Of a stretch of 14,100 bases of DNA, positions 1 to 6,946 are shown one piece after another. Numbering within the stretch: position 1 is the stretch's first letter; every line of letters begins with the position of its first letter. The stretch lies in NCBI GenBank assembly GCA_021827225.1, contig JAKAXG010000038.1, forward strand, positions 1 through 14,100, given 5' to 3'. The notes under the pieces were generated by a model that was not told the DNA's origin, ran no database searches, and saw only the letters and a list, made by a program, of their open reading frames with translations. The DNA comes from Actinomycetes bacterium (GTDB lineage: Bacteria > Actinomycetota > Acidimicrobiia > Acidimicrobiales > Palsa-688). A program made the translations under genes and the position numbers.

Positions 1-1
1 C

Positions 2-277
2 AACGCCCTGCGCCAGCTGGGCGGGGCGGTAGGGGTGGCCCTGCTCAGCACCGTGGTGGCCGAGGTGGGCCCGGTCCGGATCGTGGGCGGCCACCCGCTG
101 CCCCACCTGGCCGCCTACCACGACGCCTTCCTCCTGGCCGCCGGGTTCGCGGTGCTGGCCGCGGTGGCGTCACTGCGGATCAACGACTCCGAAGCGGCGT
201 CCACCATGGTGAAGCGGAGCCGGCGCCGGCCCGCTCCGGAGGCTTCCTCGCCGGTGGTCCAGCCGGCCGGGGCTTGA
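2..277 (+). CDS. MFS transporter, DHA2 (EmrB/QacA-like) family, C-terminal fragment
   Basis: The reading frame is open from the left edge and stops at 275-277, giving 91 visible residues of a gene that begins outside the window. The first visible residues, NALRQLGGAVGVALLSTVV, match the conserved segment of 14-TM DHA2 drug:H+ antiporters just before the last loop. A short loop follows, then one more hydrophobic helix (HDAFLLAAGFAVLAAVASL), then a basic, Pro/Ala-rich cytoplasmic tail of about 35 residues with a KRSRRR cluster. This is what the end of an EmrB/QacA-type proton-driven exporter in the inner membrane looks like. The substrate cannot be inferred. The gene converges on the crotonase gene with only 19 nt between the two stop codons. 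A weak inverted repeat (CCGGTGG at 251-257, CCACCGG at 290-296) could help end transcription there, but no T-tract follows. Confidence 0.8.
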   Translation, partial: NALRQLGGAVGVALLSTVVAEVGPVRIVGGHPLPHLAAYHDAFLLAAGFAVLAAVASLRINDSEAASTMVKRSRRRPAPEASSPVVQPAGA

Positions 278-296
278 GCGGGCGCCGGTCCACCGG

Positions 297-1154
297 TCAG
301 TCGTCGTAGGTCGGCTCCTCCCACCACGGGTACCAGTCGGGCTCGTCCCGGCTGGGCTGGAGCTTCCATTCCGCCGGTCGCTTCTCCAGGAAGCTCTCGA
401 CGCCCTCCCTGGCGTCAGCCGCCCGGCCCGTCTGGAACACGGCCAGCGAGTCCACCCGGTGCGCCTCCATGGGATGATCCCTGGTCAGCATGCGCCACAG
501 CATCTGGCGGGTGATGACGGCTGACACCGGTGCGGTGTTCCCGGCGATCTCCAGGGCGACGGCCCGGGCCTCGGCCAGCAGCTGGTCCTGGGGGTGGACG
601 CTTCGTACCAGGCCGGCCGCCAGGGCCTCCGACGCCGGGAACACCCGGGCGGTGAGGCACCACTCCAGGGCCCGGTTGATGCCCACGATGCGGGGCAGGA
701 ACCAGCTGCTGGCGCTCTCGGGCACGATGCCGCGGGCGGCGAAGACGAAGCCGATGCGGGCCGTGTCGGCCATCATGCGGATGTCGGCGGGGAGGATCAT
801 CGACGCCCCCACCCCCACCGCCGGGCCGTTGATGGCGGCGATCACCGGCTTCTTGCTGCGGAACATGCGCAGGCTGACCAGCCCGCCGCCGTCGCGGGGA
901 GCCCGGCGGCCGGCGGGGGCCTCGCCGTGGTCGAAGGTGGAGCCGCCGGAGCCCAGGTCGGCACCGGCGCAGAACCCCCGGCCCCGGCCCGTGAGGATGA
1001 CGGCCCGGACGGCGTCGTCGGCGTCGCTGCGGTCGAACGCCTCGATCAGTTCGTGCATCATCTCGACCGTGAAGGCGTTCAGCCGGTCCGGCCGGTCCAG
1101 GGTGATGGTGGCCACCGGGCCGTCCACCTCGTAGGCGATCTGGTTGAAGGTCAT
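297..1154 (-). CDS. Enoyl-CoA hydratase/isomerase (crotonase superfamily)
   Basis: This 285-residue protein has the usual crotonase length and fold signature. The N-terminal VATITLDRPDRLNAF strand, the first oxyanion-hole segment GFCAGADL (residues 60-67) and the second, NGPAVGVGAS (109-118), are all clear. The acidic residue matching rat hydratase Glu164 is present (Glu146 in GIVPES). The position matching Glu144 is Ser118, so classical hydration using two glutamates is doubtful. Isomerase, hydrolase or another acyl-CoA reaction is possible. The C-terminus ends in an unusual Trp/Asp/Glu-rich tail (DWYPWWEEPTYDD). The frame stays open far upstream across the neighbouring gene, but the ATG at 1154-1152 is chosen because homology starts there and AAGG lies 7 nt upstream. 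It is likely cytoplasmic and acts on acyl-CoA thioesters. It is divergent from the Mod-type gene with only 18 nt between the two starts. Confidence 0.88.
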   Translation of the reverse strand: MTFNQIAYEVDGPVATITLDRPDRLNAFTVEMMHELIEAFDRSDADDAVRAVILTGRGRGFCAGADLGSGGSTFDHGEAPAGRRAPRDGGGLVSLRMFRSKKPVIAAINGPAVGVGASMILPADIRMMADTARIGFVFAARGIVPESASSWFLPRIVGINRALEWCLTARVFPASEALAAGLVRSVHPQDQLLAEARAVALEIAGNTAPVSAVITRQMLWRMLTRDHPMEAHRVDSLAVFQTGRAADAREGVESFLEKRPAEWKLQPSRDEPDWYPWWEEPTYDD

Positions 1155-1159
1155 TCCGC

Positions 1160-1165
1160 TACCTT
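1160..1165 (+). promoter_or_regulatory. Candidate -10 box of a leaderless promoter for the Mod-type fusion gene
   Basis: TACCTT fits the actinobacterial -10 pattern TANNNT and lies exactly 7 nt before the ATG at 1173, the spacing expected when transcription starts on the start codon. No Shine-Dalgarno sequence precedes that ATG in the 18-nt gap. No convincing -35 box is visible. The same bases read AAGGTA on the other strand and form the ribosome binding site of the crotonase gene. Confidence 0.4.
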
Positions 1166-1172
1166 GCCATTC

Positions 1173-3050
1173 ATGAGCGGCCGGCGGCTTCACGAGCGCG
1201 CCGGCGGCCCGCTGGCCTGGCTCGGCACCCTGGTGCTGCTCTACCTGGCCGTCCCGGTGGTCGCCTTCGTCGTGCGGATCGCCGGCTCGTCGCACACCGG
1301 GTTCTCCGCCCCGGGGCTGTTCCCGGCGCTGTGGGTGTCGGCGGCCGCGGCGACCATCTCGGTGGTCCTGATCGCCGTGTTCGGCATCCCCCTGGCGTGG
1401 GTGCTCGCCCGCTCGCGCAGCCGCATGGCCGGGTTGATCGGCTCGGCCGTCTACCTGCCTCTGGCCGTCCCCCCGCTGGTCAGCGGCCTGCTGCTGATCT
1501 ACCTGGTCGGGCCGTACACCTTCCTCGGGCGGCTGTTCCACCACCACCTGACCGACTCCCTCGCCGGAGTGGTGCTGGCCCAGACGTTCGTGGCCGCCCC
1601 GTTCCTGGTCGTCTCCGCCCGGGCGGCGTTCACCACCGCCGACCGCTCGGTGGAGGAGGTGGCGGCCACGCTGGGCCACCGGCCCCTGGCCCGGTTCTTC
1701 CGGGTCGGCCTGCCGTCCGCCCGCTACGCCATCCGGGCCGGTCTGCTCCTGTCGTGGCTGCGGGCGTTCGGGGAGTACGGGGCGACCGTGCTCCTCGCCT
1801 ACCACCCGTTCTCGCTCCCGGTGTACACCTACGTGCAGTTCTCCGGCACCGGTCTGGCCAACACCGAGGCCCCCACCGCTCTGGCGCTGGGCGTGGCGCT
1901 GGTCGTGGTCGGTCTCGGCTGGCTGCGGCCGCCCCGGCGACGGGCCCCGGCGTCCCTGCCCGCGGCCGGTTCCCCGCCGGCCGCCCATCCGGTCCCGGTG
2001 GGCTTCGACCTGGACGTGGCGATGGGCTCGTTCCGGCTGCGGGCCGCCCACCGGTCCCGCTCGCACCGCACCGCCATCCTCGGGCCGTCGGGCTCGGGGA
2101 AGTCGCTGACCCTCCGCTCTCTGGCCGGGCTGCTCGGCGCCGGCGCCGGGGCGGTCTGGTACGGGGACCAGCCGGCCGAGACGGTGCCGGTCGAGGACCG
2201 CCACGTCGGCTACGTCCCCCAGGGCTACCAGCTGGTACCCCACCTCGACGTGTGGCGCCAGGTCTGCTTCGGGGTGGGGGCCGACCCCTCTCTGGGCGCC
2301 TACTGGCTGGAGGTGTTCGGCCTGGCCGGCCTGGCCGACCGGCTCCCGAGCCAGCTCTCCGGCGGCCAGCGCCAGCGGGTGTGCCTGGCCCAGGCCCTGG
2401 CGCGGCGGCCCCGCCTGCTTCTCCTAGACGAGCCGTTCTCCGCTCTCGACGCTCCGGTGAGGGCCGAGCTGGCCCGCGAGGTGAGGCACCTGCAGCGCCA
2501 GGCCGGCCTGTCGACCGTGCTGGTCACCCACGTCCCCAAGCAGGCCGCCCTGCTCGCCGACGAGGTGCTGGTGATGCTCGACGGGCGCCTGGTGCAGGCC
2601 GGCTCGGCCGCCGAGCTGCACTCCCGCCCGGCCAGCCCGGCCGTCGCCCGGCTGCTGGGCATCGCCAACATCCTGCCCGGGACCTGCGGCCCGGGCGGCC
2701 GGCTGGTGGCGGGCGGGGTGGGGCTGGCGGTCCCGGTGCCCGACGCCGCGGTCGGAGCCCCGGTCACCTGGTGCATCCATCCCGGCCACGTCCGCATCGC
2801 CGGGGACGGCCCCATCCCGGCGGTGGTGACCGACGTGGCCGACCTGGGCTCGGCGTCGATGGTGGAGCTGCGGGTCGGCGACGGCCTGATCGTCACCGCC
2901 CGCAGCCACGATCCCCGGGCCCACCGGGCCGGGGATCGCTGCTCGGTGGACCTGCCGGCCGACGCCATCACGGTGTGGGGCGCCGAACGCTCTCCGAACG
3001 GCTCAGCCCCGGGCGCCGGAGCGCTGGATGGCCGTTTCGTCGGTCCCTAG
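1173..3050 (+). CDS. Fused molybdate/tungstate-type ABC importer: ModB-like permease, ModC-like ATPase and TOBE domain
   Basis: One 625-residue chain carries both membrane and ATPase parts of an oxyanion importer. Residues 1 to about 260 are a BPD-type permease with several hydrophobic helices. The ATPase-docking EAA loop is near residues 162-181 (EVAATLGH...LP) and the ModB/CysW-like segment FGEYGATVLL follows. After a Pro/Ala-rich linker comes an ABC ATPase: Walker A GPSGSGKS (304-311), Q-loop VPQGYQ, signature LSGGQ (395-399), Walker B LLLLDEP (Asp419, Glu420) and switch His453. The C-terminal part (IHPGHVRIAG onward) resembles the TOBE oxyanion-sensing domain of ModC. The ATG at 1173 puts a short basic stretch before the first helix. 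Molybdate or tungstate is the likely cargo, with sulfate less likely. No ModA-like binding protein is encoded in the window. The 3' end overlaps the convergent Liv ATPase gene by 48 nt. Confidence 0.88.
   Translation: MSGRRLHERAGGPLAWLGTLVLLYLAVPVVAFVVRIAGSSHTGFSAPGLFPALWVSAAAATISVVLIAVFGIPLAWVLARSRSRMAGLIGSAVYLPLAVPPLVSGLLLIYLVGPYTFLGRLFHHHLTDSLAGVVLAQTFVAAPFLVVSARAAFTTADRSVEEVAATLGHRPLARFFRVGLPSARYAIRAGLLLSWLRAFGEYGATVLLAYHPFSLPVYTYVQFSGTGLANTEAPTALALGVALVVVGLGWLRPPRRRAPASLPAAGSPPAAHPVPVGFDLDVAMGSFRLRAAHRSRSHRTAILGPSGSGKSLTLRSLAGLLGAGAGAVWYGDQPAETVPVEDRHVGYVPQGYQLVPHLDVWRQVCFGVGADPSLGAYWLEVFGLAGLADRLPSQLSGGQRQRVCLAQALARRPRLLLLDEPFSALDAPVRAELAREVRHLQRQAGLSTVLVTHVPKQAALLADEVLVMLDGRLVQAGSAAELHSRPASPAVARLLGIANILPGTCGPGGRLVAGGVGLAVPVPDAAVGAPVTWCIHPGHVRIAGDGPIPAVVTDVADLGSASMVELRVGDGLIVTARSHDPRAHRAGDRCSVDLPADAITVWGAERSPNGSAPGAGALDGRFVGP
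2909..2938. repeat. Ten-base-pair perfect inverted repeat (strong hairpin) inside the TOBE coding region
   Basis: Arms CGATCCCCGG (2909-2918) and CCGGGGATCG (2929-2938) are perfect complements. The 10-nt centre can add a further CCC/GGG pairing. The hairpin lies inside the Mod-type gene but also 65-95 nt beyond the stop of the convergent Liv ATPase gene, so it could end or stabilise that transcript. No T-tract follows on either strand, so a classical intrinsic terminator is not supported. GC-rich coding DNA can form such repeats by chance. Confidence 0.5.
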
Positions 3051-4751
3051 GTAGGAGGCGATGACCGCCGGGTGGGCCAGCACCTCGGCCGGCGTCCCCT
3101 CGGCGATCACCCCGCCCAGCTCGAGGGCCACCAGCCGGTCGCACAGCCCGCTGAGCAGCGGCATGTCGTGCTCGATGATGAGGATCGAGCACCCGGTCCG
3201 CTCCTGGATCCGGCGCAGGAGGGGGCCCAACGCCTCGGTCTCCTTCTGGGCCACGCCACCGGAGGGCTCGTCCAGCATGAGCACCTTGGGGTCCTGGGCC
3301 AGGATGCAGGCCAGGTCCACGATCCGCCGGGTGCCGGTGGACAGCTCCCCGGTCAGCTTCTGGCGGTAGGCGGCCAGGCCCATGAGGTCGATCAGCTCGT
3401 CGACGACGGTGGCGATGGCCAGCTCGGACTCGTAGCATGCCGGCAGCTGGAGCGCCGCGGCCAGCATGTCCCGGGACTGGACGTGACGCTCCCGGGCCAC
3501 CGCGATGGTCTCGGCCACGGTGAGGGTGGGGAACAGCTTGGCGTCCTGGAAGGACCGGCCCATGGCCCCCCGGGCGCGCTCGTTCGGTGACCACCCCGAG
3601 ACGTCGACGCCCCGCAGCCGGATCCGGCCGGCGTCGATCTTCAAGAACCCCGACACGCAGTCCATGAGGGTCGTCTTGCCGGCCCCGTTGTGGCCGATCA
3701 GCCCGACGATCTCGCCGGGGCGGACCGCCAGGTCGACATGGTCCACCGCGGTGATGCCCCCGAAGCGCTTGACCACGTCGACGCACTCGAGCACCGGCTT
3801 GGCGTCGGGGTCGATCCGGGGGGGCTCGGCCTTGGGCTTGCGCCGGCTGCGGGTGCGGGCCGCCGGCTTGGCCGGGGCGGGCGCCGCCGAGTCCTCGTGG
3901 GCGGCGGCACCGGCGATGAACACCGAGCGCAGGATGTCGGGCCGCTCCAGCAGTTCGGCGGCCGGCCCCTCGAAGCGGACCTCGCCCTTCTCCATGAACA
4001 CGGCCCGCTCGGCGAGGTTGAGGGCCACGTTCACCGACTGCTCCACGATGACGATCGTCGAGCCCCGCCGGTGGACCTCGCGCACCACCTCCAGCAGCTG
4101 TCCCACGATGGTGGGCGCCAGCCCCAGGGACAGCTCGTCGATCATGAGCAGCTCCGGGCGGGTCATCAGAGCGGAGCCCAGAGCCAGCATCTGCTGCTCA
4201 CCCCCGGAGAGGTTGCCGGCCATCTGGTTGTGCCGCTCGGCGAGCACCGGGAACAGCTCGAGCACCTCCTCCCGGGCCGCCTCGATCCGCTCGGGGTCGT
4301 CGCGGATCAGCCAGGTGGCCAGGCGCAGGTTCTCGGCGACCGTCAGGGTCGGGAACACCCCCTTGCCGCCGGGCATCAGTGACACGCCCCGGCGGGTGGT
4401 CACGTCGGCCGGGAGGTTGGTGATGTCCTCCCCCTCGAACACCACCCTGCCCCGCTTGGGCCTGACCAGGCCGCAGATGCCCTTCAGCAGTGTCGACTTG
4501 CCGGCGCCGTTCGTGCCGAGCAGGGCCACGATCTCGTGGCGGGACACGTCGAAGTCCACCCCGAAGAGGATCTGCACCGGCCCGTAGGAGACGTCCACGT
4601 CGCGGCACGACAGCAGCGTCCCGGCGGGGGCCGGGGCGCCGTCCAGCACCGGCACCTCGGCGGTGACGTCGAGCAGGATGTCGGAGCCCGGGCTGGACGG
4701 CTCCGGGCGGCCCCGGCGCAGGGCCGATCCGAGGCGGGTGACCGGGCTCAT
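3003..4751 (-). CDS. Fused branched-chain amino acid-type ABC transporter ATPase (LivF-LivG in one chain)
   Basis: This 582-residue protein holds two complete ABC ATPase domains. The first (about 46-282) is LivF-like: Walker A GTNGAGKS (79-86), signature LSGGE (181-185), Walker B LLMIDE (Asp205, Glu206), and VEQ in place of the switch His, which is normal for LivF. A basic Ala/Pro/Lys-rich linker (about 283-318) follows. The second (about 319-570) is LivG-like: Walker A GHNGAGKT (353-360), Q-loop Gln402, Walker B VLMLDEP (Asp494, Glu495) and His528. Its signature is LSTGT (470-474) instead of the usual L-x-G-Q form. The first domain has MPGGKG where LivF normally has an acidic or Gln residue in the Q-loop. 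The ATG overlaps the permease stop as ATGA, and GAAGG lies about 7 nt upstream. It likely powers the fused permease encoded just before it, as a single polypeptide supplying both ATPase sites. Confidence 0.93.
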   Translation of the reverse strand: MSPVTRLGSALRRGRPEPSSPGSDILLDVTAEVPVLDGAPAPAGTLLSCRDVDVSYGPVQILFGVDFDVSRHEIVALLGTNGAGKSTLLKGICGLVRPKRGRVVFEGEDITNLPADVTTRRGVSLMPGGKGVFPTLTVAENLRLATWLIRDDPERIEAAREEVLELFPVLAERHNQMAGNLSGGEQQMLALGSALMTRPELLMIDELSLGLAPTIVGQLLEVVREVHRRGSTIVIVEQSVNVALNLAERAVFMEKGEVRFEGPAAELLERPDILRSVFIAGAAAHEDSAAPAPAKPAARTRSRRKPKAEPPRIDPDAKPVLECVDVVKRFGGITAVDHVDLAVRPGEIVGLIGHNGAGKTTLMDCVSGFLKIDAGRIRLRGVDVSGWSPNERARGAMGRSFQDAKLFPTLTVAETIAVARERHVQSRDMLAAALQLPACYESELAIATVVDELIDLMGLAAYRQKLTGELSTGTRRIVDLACILAQDPKVLMLDEPSGGVAQKETEALGPLLRRIQERTGCSILIIEHDMPLLSGLCDRLVALELGGVIAEGTPAEVLAHPAVIASYLGTDETAIQRSGARG

Positions 4752-6946
4752 ACTCCTACCTTCTCCCTGTCCCGACCGGCCGGTTCCTGGGAGGCCAGGG
4801 CGCTGAGCAGCCCCGCCTCCTGCTCTGCCCCGGACCCGCCGCCGTCGCGCTTGTCGGCGACCAGGCTGGGCACCAGTATCCCCCGGCGGTCGGCGACCAG
4901 GCGCAGCAGGCGGTCACGAACCCCGAAGACCACCTGCCCCAGGCCGCCGGGGAGGAACAGCAGGATCCACAGCAGGGCGGCACCGCTGACGGTCTCCCGC
5001 CAGGTCCCCAGCCAGGTGAGGGTCTCGAGATACTTGAACGACAGGATGCCGATCAGCGCCCCGGTGACCGATCCGAGGCCTCCGATCACGCTGTAGCAGA
5101 ACACCGTGATGCTGTCGATGGCGGGGAAGCTGCCCGGGTTCAACGCTCCCAGGAGCAGGGCGTCGAGGGCCCCGGCCACCCCGGCGATGATGCCGGCGGT
5201 GATGAAACCGGCCAGCTTCACGCCGGTCGTCCCGACCGACGCCGACGCGGCGGCCCTCTCGTTGTCGTTGGTGGCGATCAGCACCCGGCCGGCCCGGGAC
5301 TTGCGCAGCCCGGCCGTGACCACGATGGTGAGGGCCAGGAAGCACAGGCACACCACGTAGAGCTCGTAGTAGTTGTTCAGGTCGAAGCGCTGTAGCAGCA
5401 GCGGCCGCGGCACCCCGTTCTGGGGGATGAACTGCGGGAAGGTGTCGGTGTTCAGGAAGTACTGGTCGAGAGCCACCCCCATGGCCAGCGTGGTAGCGGC
5501 CAGGAAGAGGCCCTTGATGCGCAGCGCCGGCAGGCCGATGAGCAGCGCCACCACCGCTCCTGTCAGCGCCGCCGCCAGGATGGCGAAGAAGAAGTCCACG
5601 TTCCAGCGGGCGACCAGGTTGCCGGCCATCATGCCGGCCACCCCGGAGAAGCCGAACTGCCCGAGGCTTATCTGGCCGCCCCATCCGGTCAGCACGACCA
5701 GCGACACCCCCACCATCGCCCACACCACGGCGAAGCCGGCCAGCAACTGGCTGCTCGGGCCCCAGCCGTGGGGAACGAAGACGAAAGCGGCGGCCAGGCC
5801 GGCCAGCAGCAGCCGCCGGCTCCACAGCACCTCCGGCAGCTCTCGCAGCTCCAGCGGGATGGGCTTGATGACCGCTACCGACGTCCACGACGAGTCGCCG
5901 GACTCCTTGGCCCGGCTCAGCTTGCCGGACTGGGCCAGCAGCGACCCCAGGATCACCACCAGGTAGACGGCCCAGATGACCGACGGGTCGTTGGTGAAGT
6001 TCCACCTCACGACCTGCTCGATGATCCCCAGGCCGACGGCGGCGGCGAAGGCCAGCGGCAGCGACTCCATGCGGGCGACCACGGCGGCGGCCAGCATGGG
6101 CACCAGCACGGTCGGCCCATTGGATATGGCCCCCGGCTTCACTCCCTCGAAGGGGGCCTGCAGCATGTAGGTGAGGGCGGCCAGGGCACCCGCGATGACC
6201 CACACGATCGTCGACAGCCGGTTGACGGGGATGCCGAGCAGCAGGGCCCGGTCGCTGTTCTCCGCCGCCGCCCGTACCGCCACCCCGGCGCTCGTGCGCA
6301 GCAGGAACCAGGCGAGGAAGGCGATGACCAGCGGCACCACCATCACGATCATGATGGCGTTGCTCTGGAAGGTGTAGACGTCGATGGGGATGGACAGGCT
6401 GAACGGCGGCGAGAACGACCCCGACAGCGAAACGAAGTGGATGGCCTTGGAGCCGATCAGCTCGAGGCCCCCGAAGACCTGCGCCAGGCCGATGCTGGCC
6501 ACCAGCACGATCAGCCGGGGTGAGCCGCGGAAGCGCCGGATGGTCGAGATCTCGGTGCAGCCGCCGACCACCCCGCCGACGATGGTGGCCAGCGGCAGGG
6601 CCAGCCAGTAGTTGAGGCCGTGGACCTTGACCAGGCCGATGGCCAGCACCCCGATCATGCTGCCGAGGGCGCCGTGGGCGAAGTTGATGAACCGGTTGGC
6701 CCGGTACACCAGGATCAGACCCATGGCCCCCAGCGCGGTGGCCGACCCGTAGACCACCCCGAGCAGCACGATGCCGATGGGCGCCCGGCGGTGCAGCCAG
6801 CCGTGGGTGCCGGTGGCCAGGGTTATCAGCACGTAGAGGGCGATCACGCCGGCCACGACGGTCGCCGTGCGGCCCCTGCTGCTCAGGGAGTTCCACCGCT
6901 CGAGGAGCGGGTTGGCCGCCGGCGCGGTCACGACGGGATCGGGCAT
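4748..6946 (-). CDS. Fused branched-chain amino acid-type ABC transporter permease (LivH-LivM in one chain)
   Basis: This 732-residue integral membrane protein joins the two permeases of a HAAT importer. Residues about 25-340 are LivH-like, with GLILVYRANRFINFAHG (76-92) and the long AAAENSDRALLLGIPVNRLS loop (227-246). A charged linker (about 341-375) follows. Residues about 376-685 are LivM-like, with LTGWGGQISLGQ (419-430), the ATPase-contact region ERAAASASVGTTGVKLAGF (563-581) and FLPGG (664-668). A polar C-terminal tail of about 45 residues ends the chain. The frame extends far upstream, but the ATG at 6946 is chosen because GAAGGGGAAG lies just before it and the upstream extension is only the binding-protein gene in another frame. 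The start overlaps that gene by 19 nt, and the stop overlaps the ATPase start by 4 nt, so translational coupling is likely on both sides. Confidence 0.93.
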   Translation of the reverse strand: MPDPVVTAPAANPLLERWNSLSSRGRTATVVAGVIALYVLITLATGTHGWLHRRAPIGIVLLGVVYGSATALGAMGLILVYRANRFINFAHGALGSMIGVLAIGLVKVHGLNYWLALPLATIVGGVVGGCTEISTIRRFRGSPRLIVLVASIGLAQVFGGLELIGSKAIHFVSLSGSFSPPFSLSIPIDVYTFQSNAIMIVMVVPLVIAFLAWFLLRTSAGVAVRAAAENSDRALLLGIPVNRLSTIVWVIAGALAALTYMLQAPFEGVKPGAISNGPTVLVPMLAAAVVARMESLPLAFAAAVGLGIIEQVVRWNFTNDPSVIWAVYLVVILGSLLAQSGKLSRAKESGDSSWTSVAVIKPIPLELRELPEVLWSRRLLLAGLAAAFVFVPHGWGPSSQLLAGFAVVWAMVGVSLVVLTGWGGQISLGQFGFSGVAGMMAGNLVARWNVDFFFAILAAALTGAVVALLIGLPALRIKGLFLAATTLAMGVALDQYFLNTDTFPQFIPQNGVPRPLLLQRFDLNNYYELYVVCLCFLALTIVVTAGLRKSRAGRVLIATNDNERAAASASVGTTGVKLAGFITAGIIAGVAGALDALLLGALNPGSFPAIDSITVFCYSVIGGLGSVTGALIGILSFKYLETLTWLGTWRETVSGAALLWILLFLPGGLGQVVFGVRDRLLRLVADRRGILVPSLVADKRDGGGSGAEQEAGLLSALASQEPAGRDREKVGV

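Noticed and set aside
594..1172. Upstream extension of the Mod-type frame by 193 codons
   Set aside because: It is antisense to the crotonase gene and has no permease similarity. The ATG at 1173 starts a typical short basic N-terminus and first membrane helix.
1155..2243. Upstream extension of the crotonase frame by 363 codons
   Set aside because: This stretch is antisense to the Mod-type permease/ATPase. Its translation is low-complexity Gly/Arg/Gln, and crotonase homology begins at the ATG with a good ribosome binding site.
3052..3369. AGGAGG followed by ATG just after the Mod stop, opening a 102-codon plus-strand frame
   Set aside because: The frame is antisense to the well-conserved end of the Liv ATPase gene, its product looks like a Ser/Arg shadow, and only 2 nt separate AGGAGG from ATG. 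The motif comes from codons for ASYLGT on the other strand.
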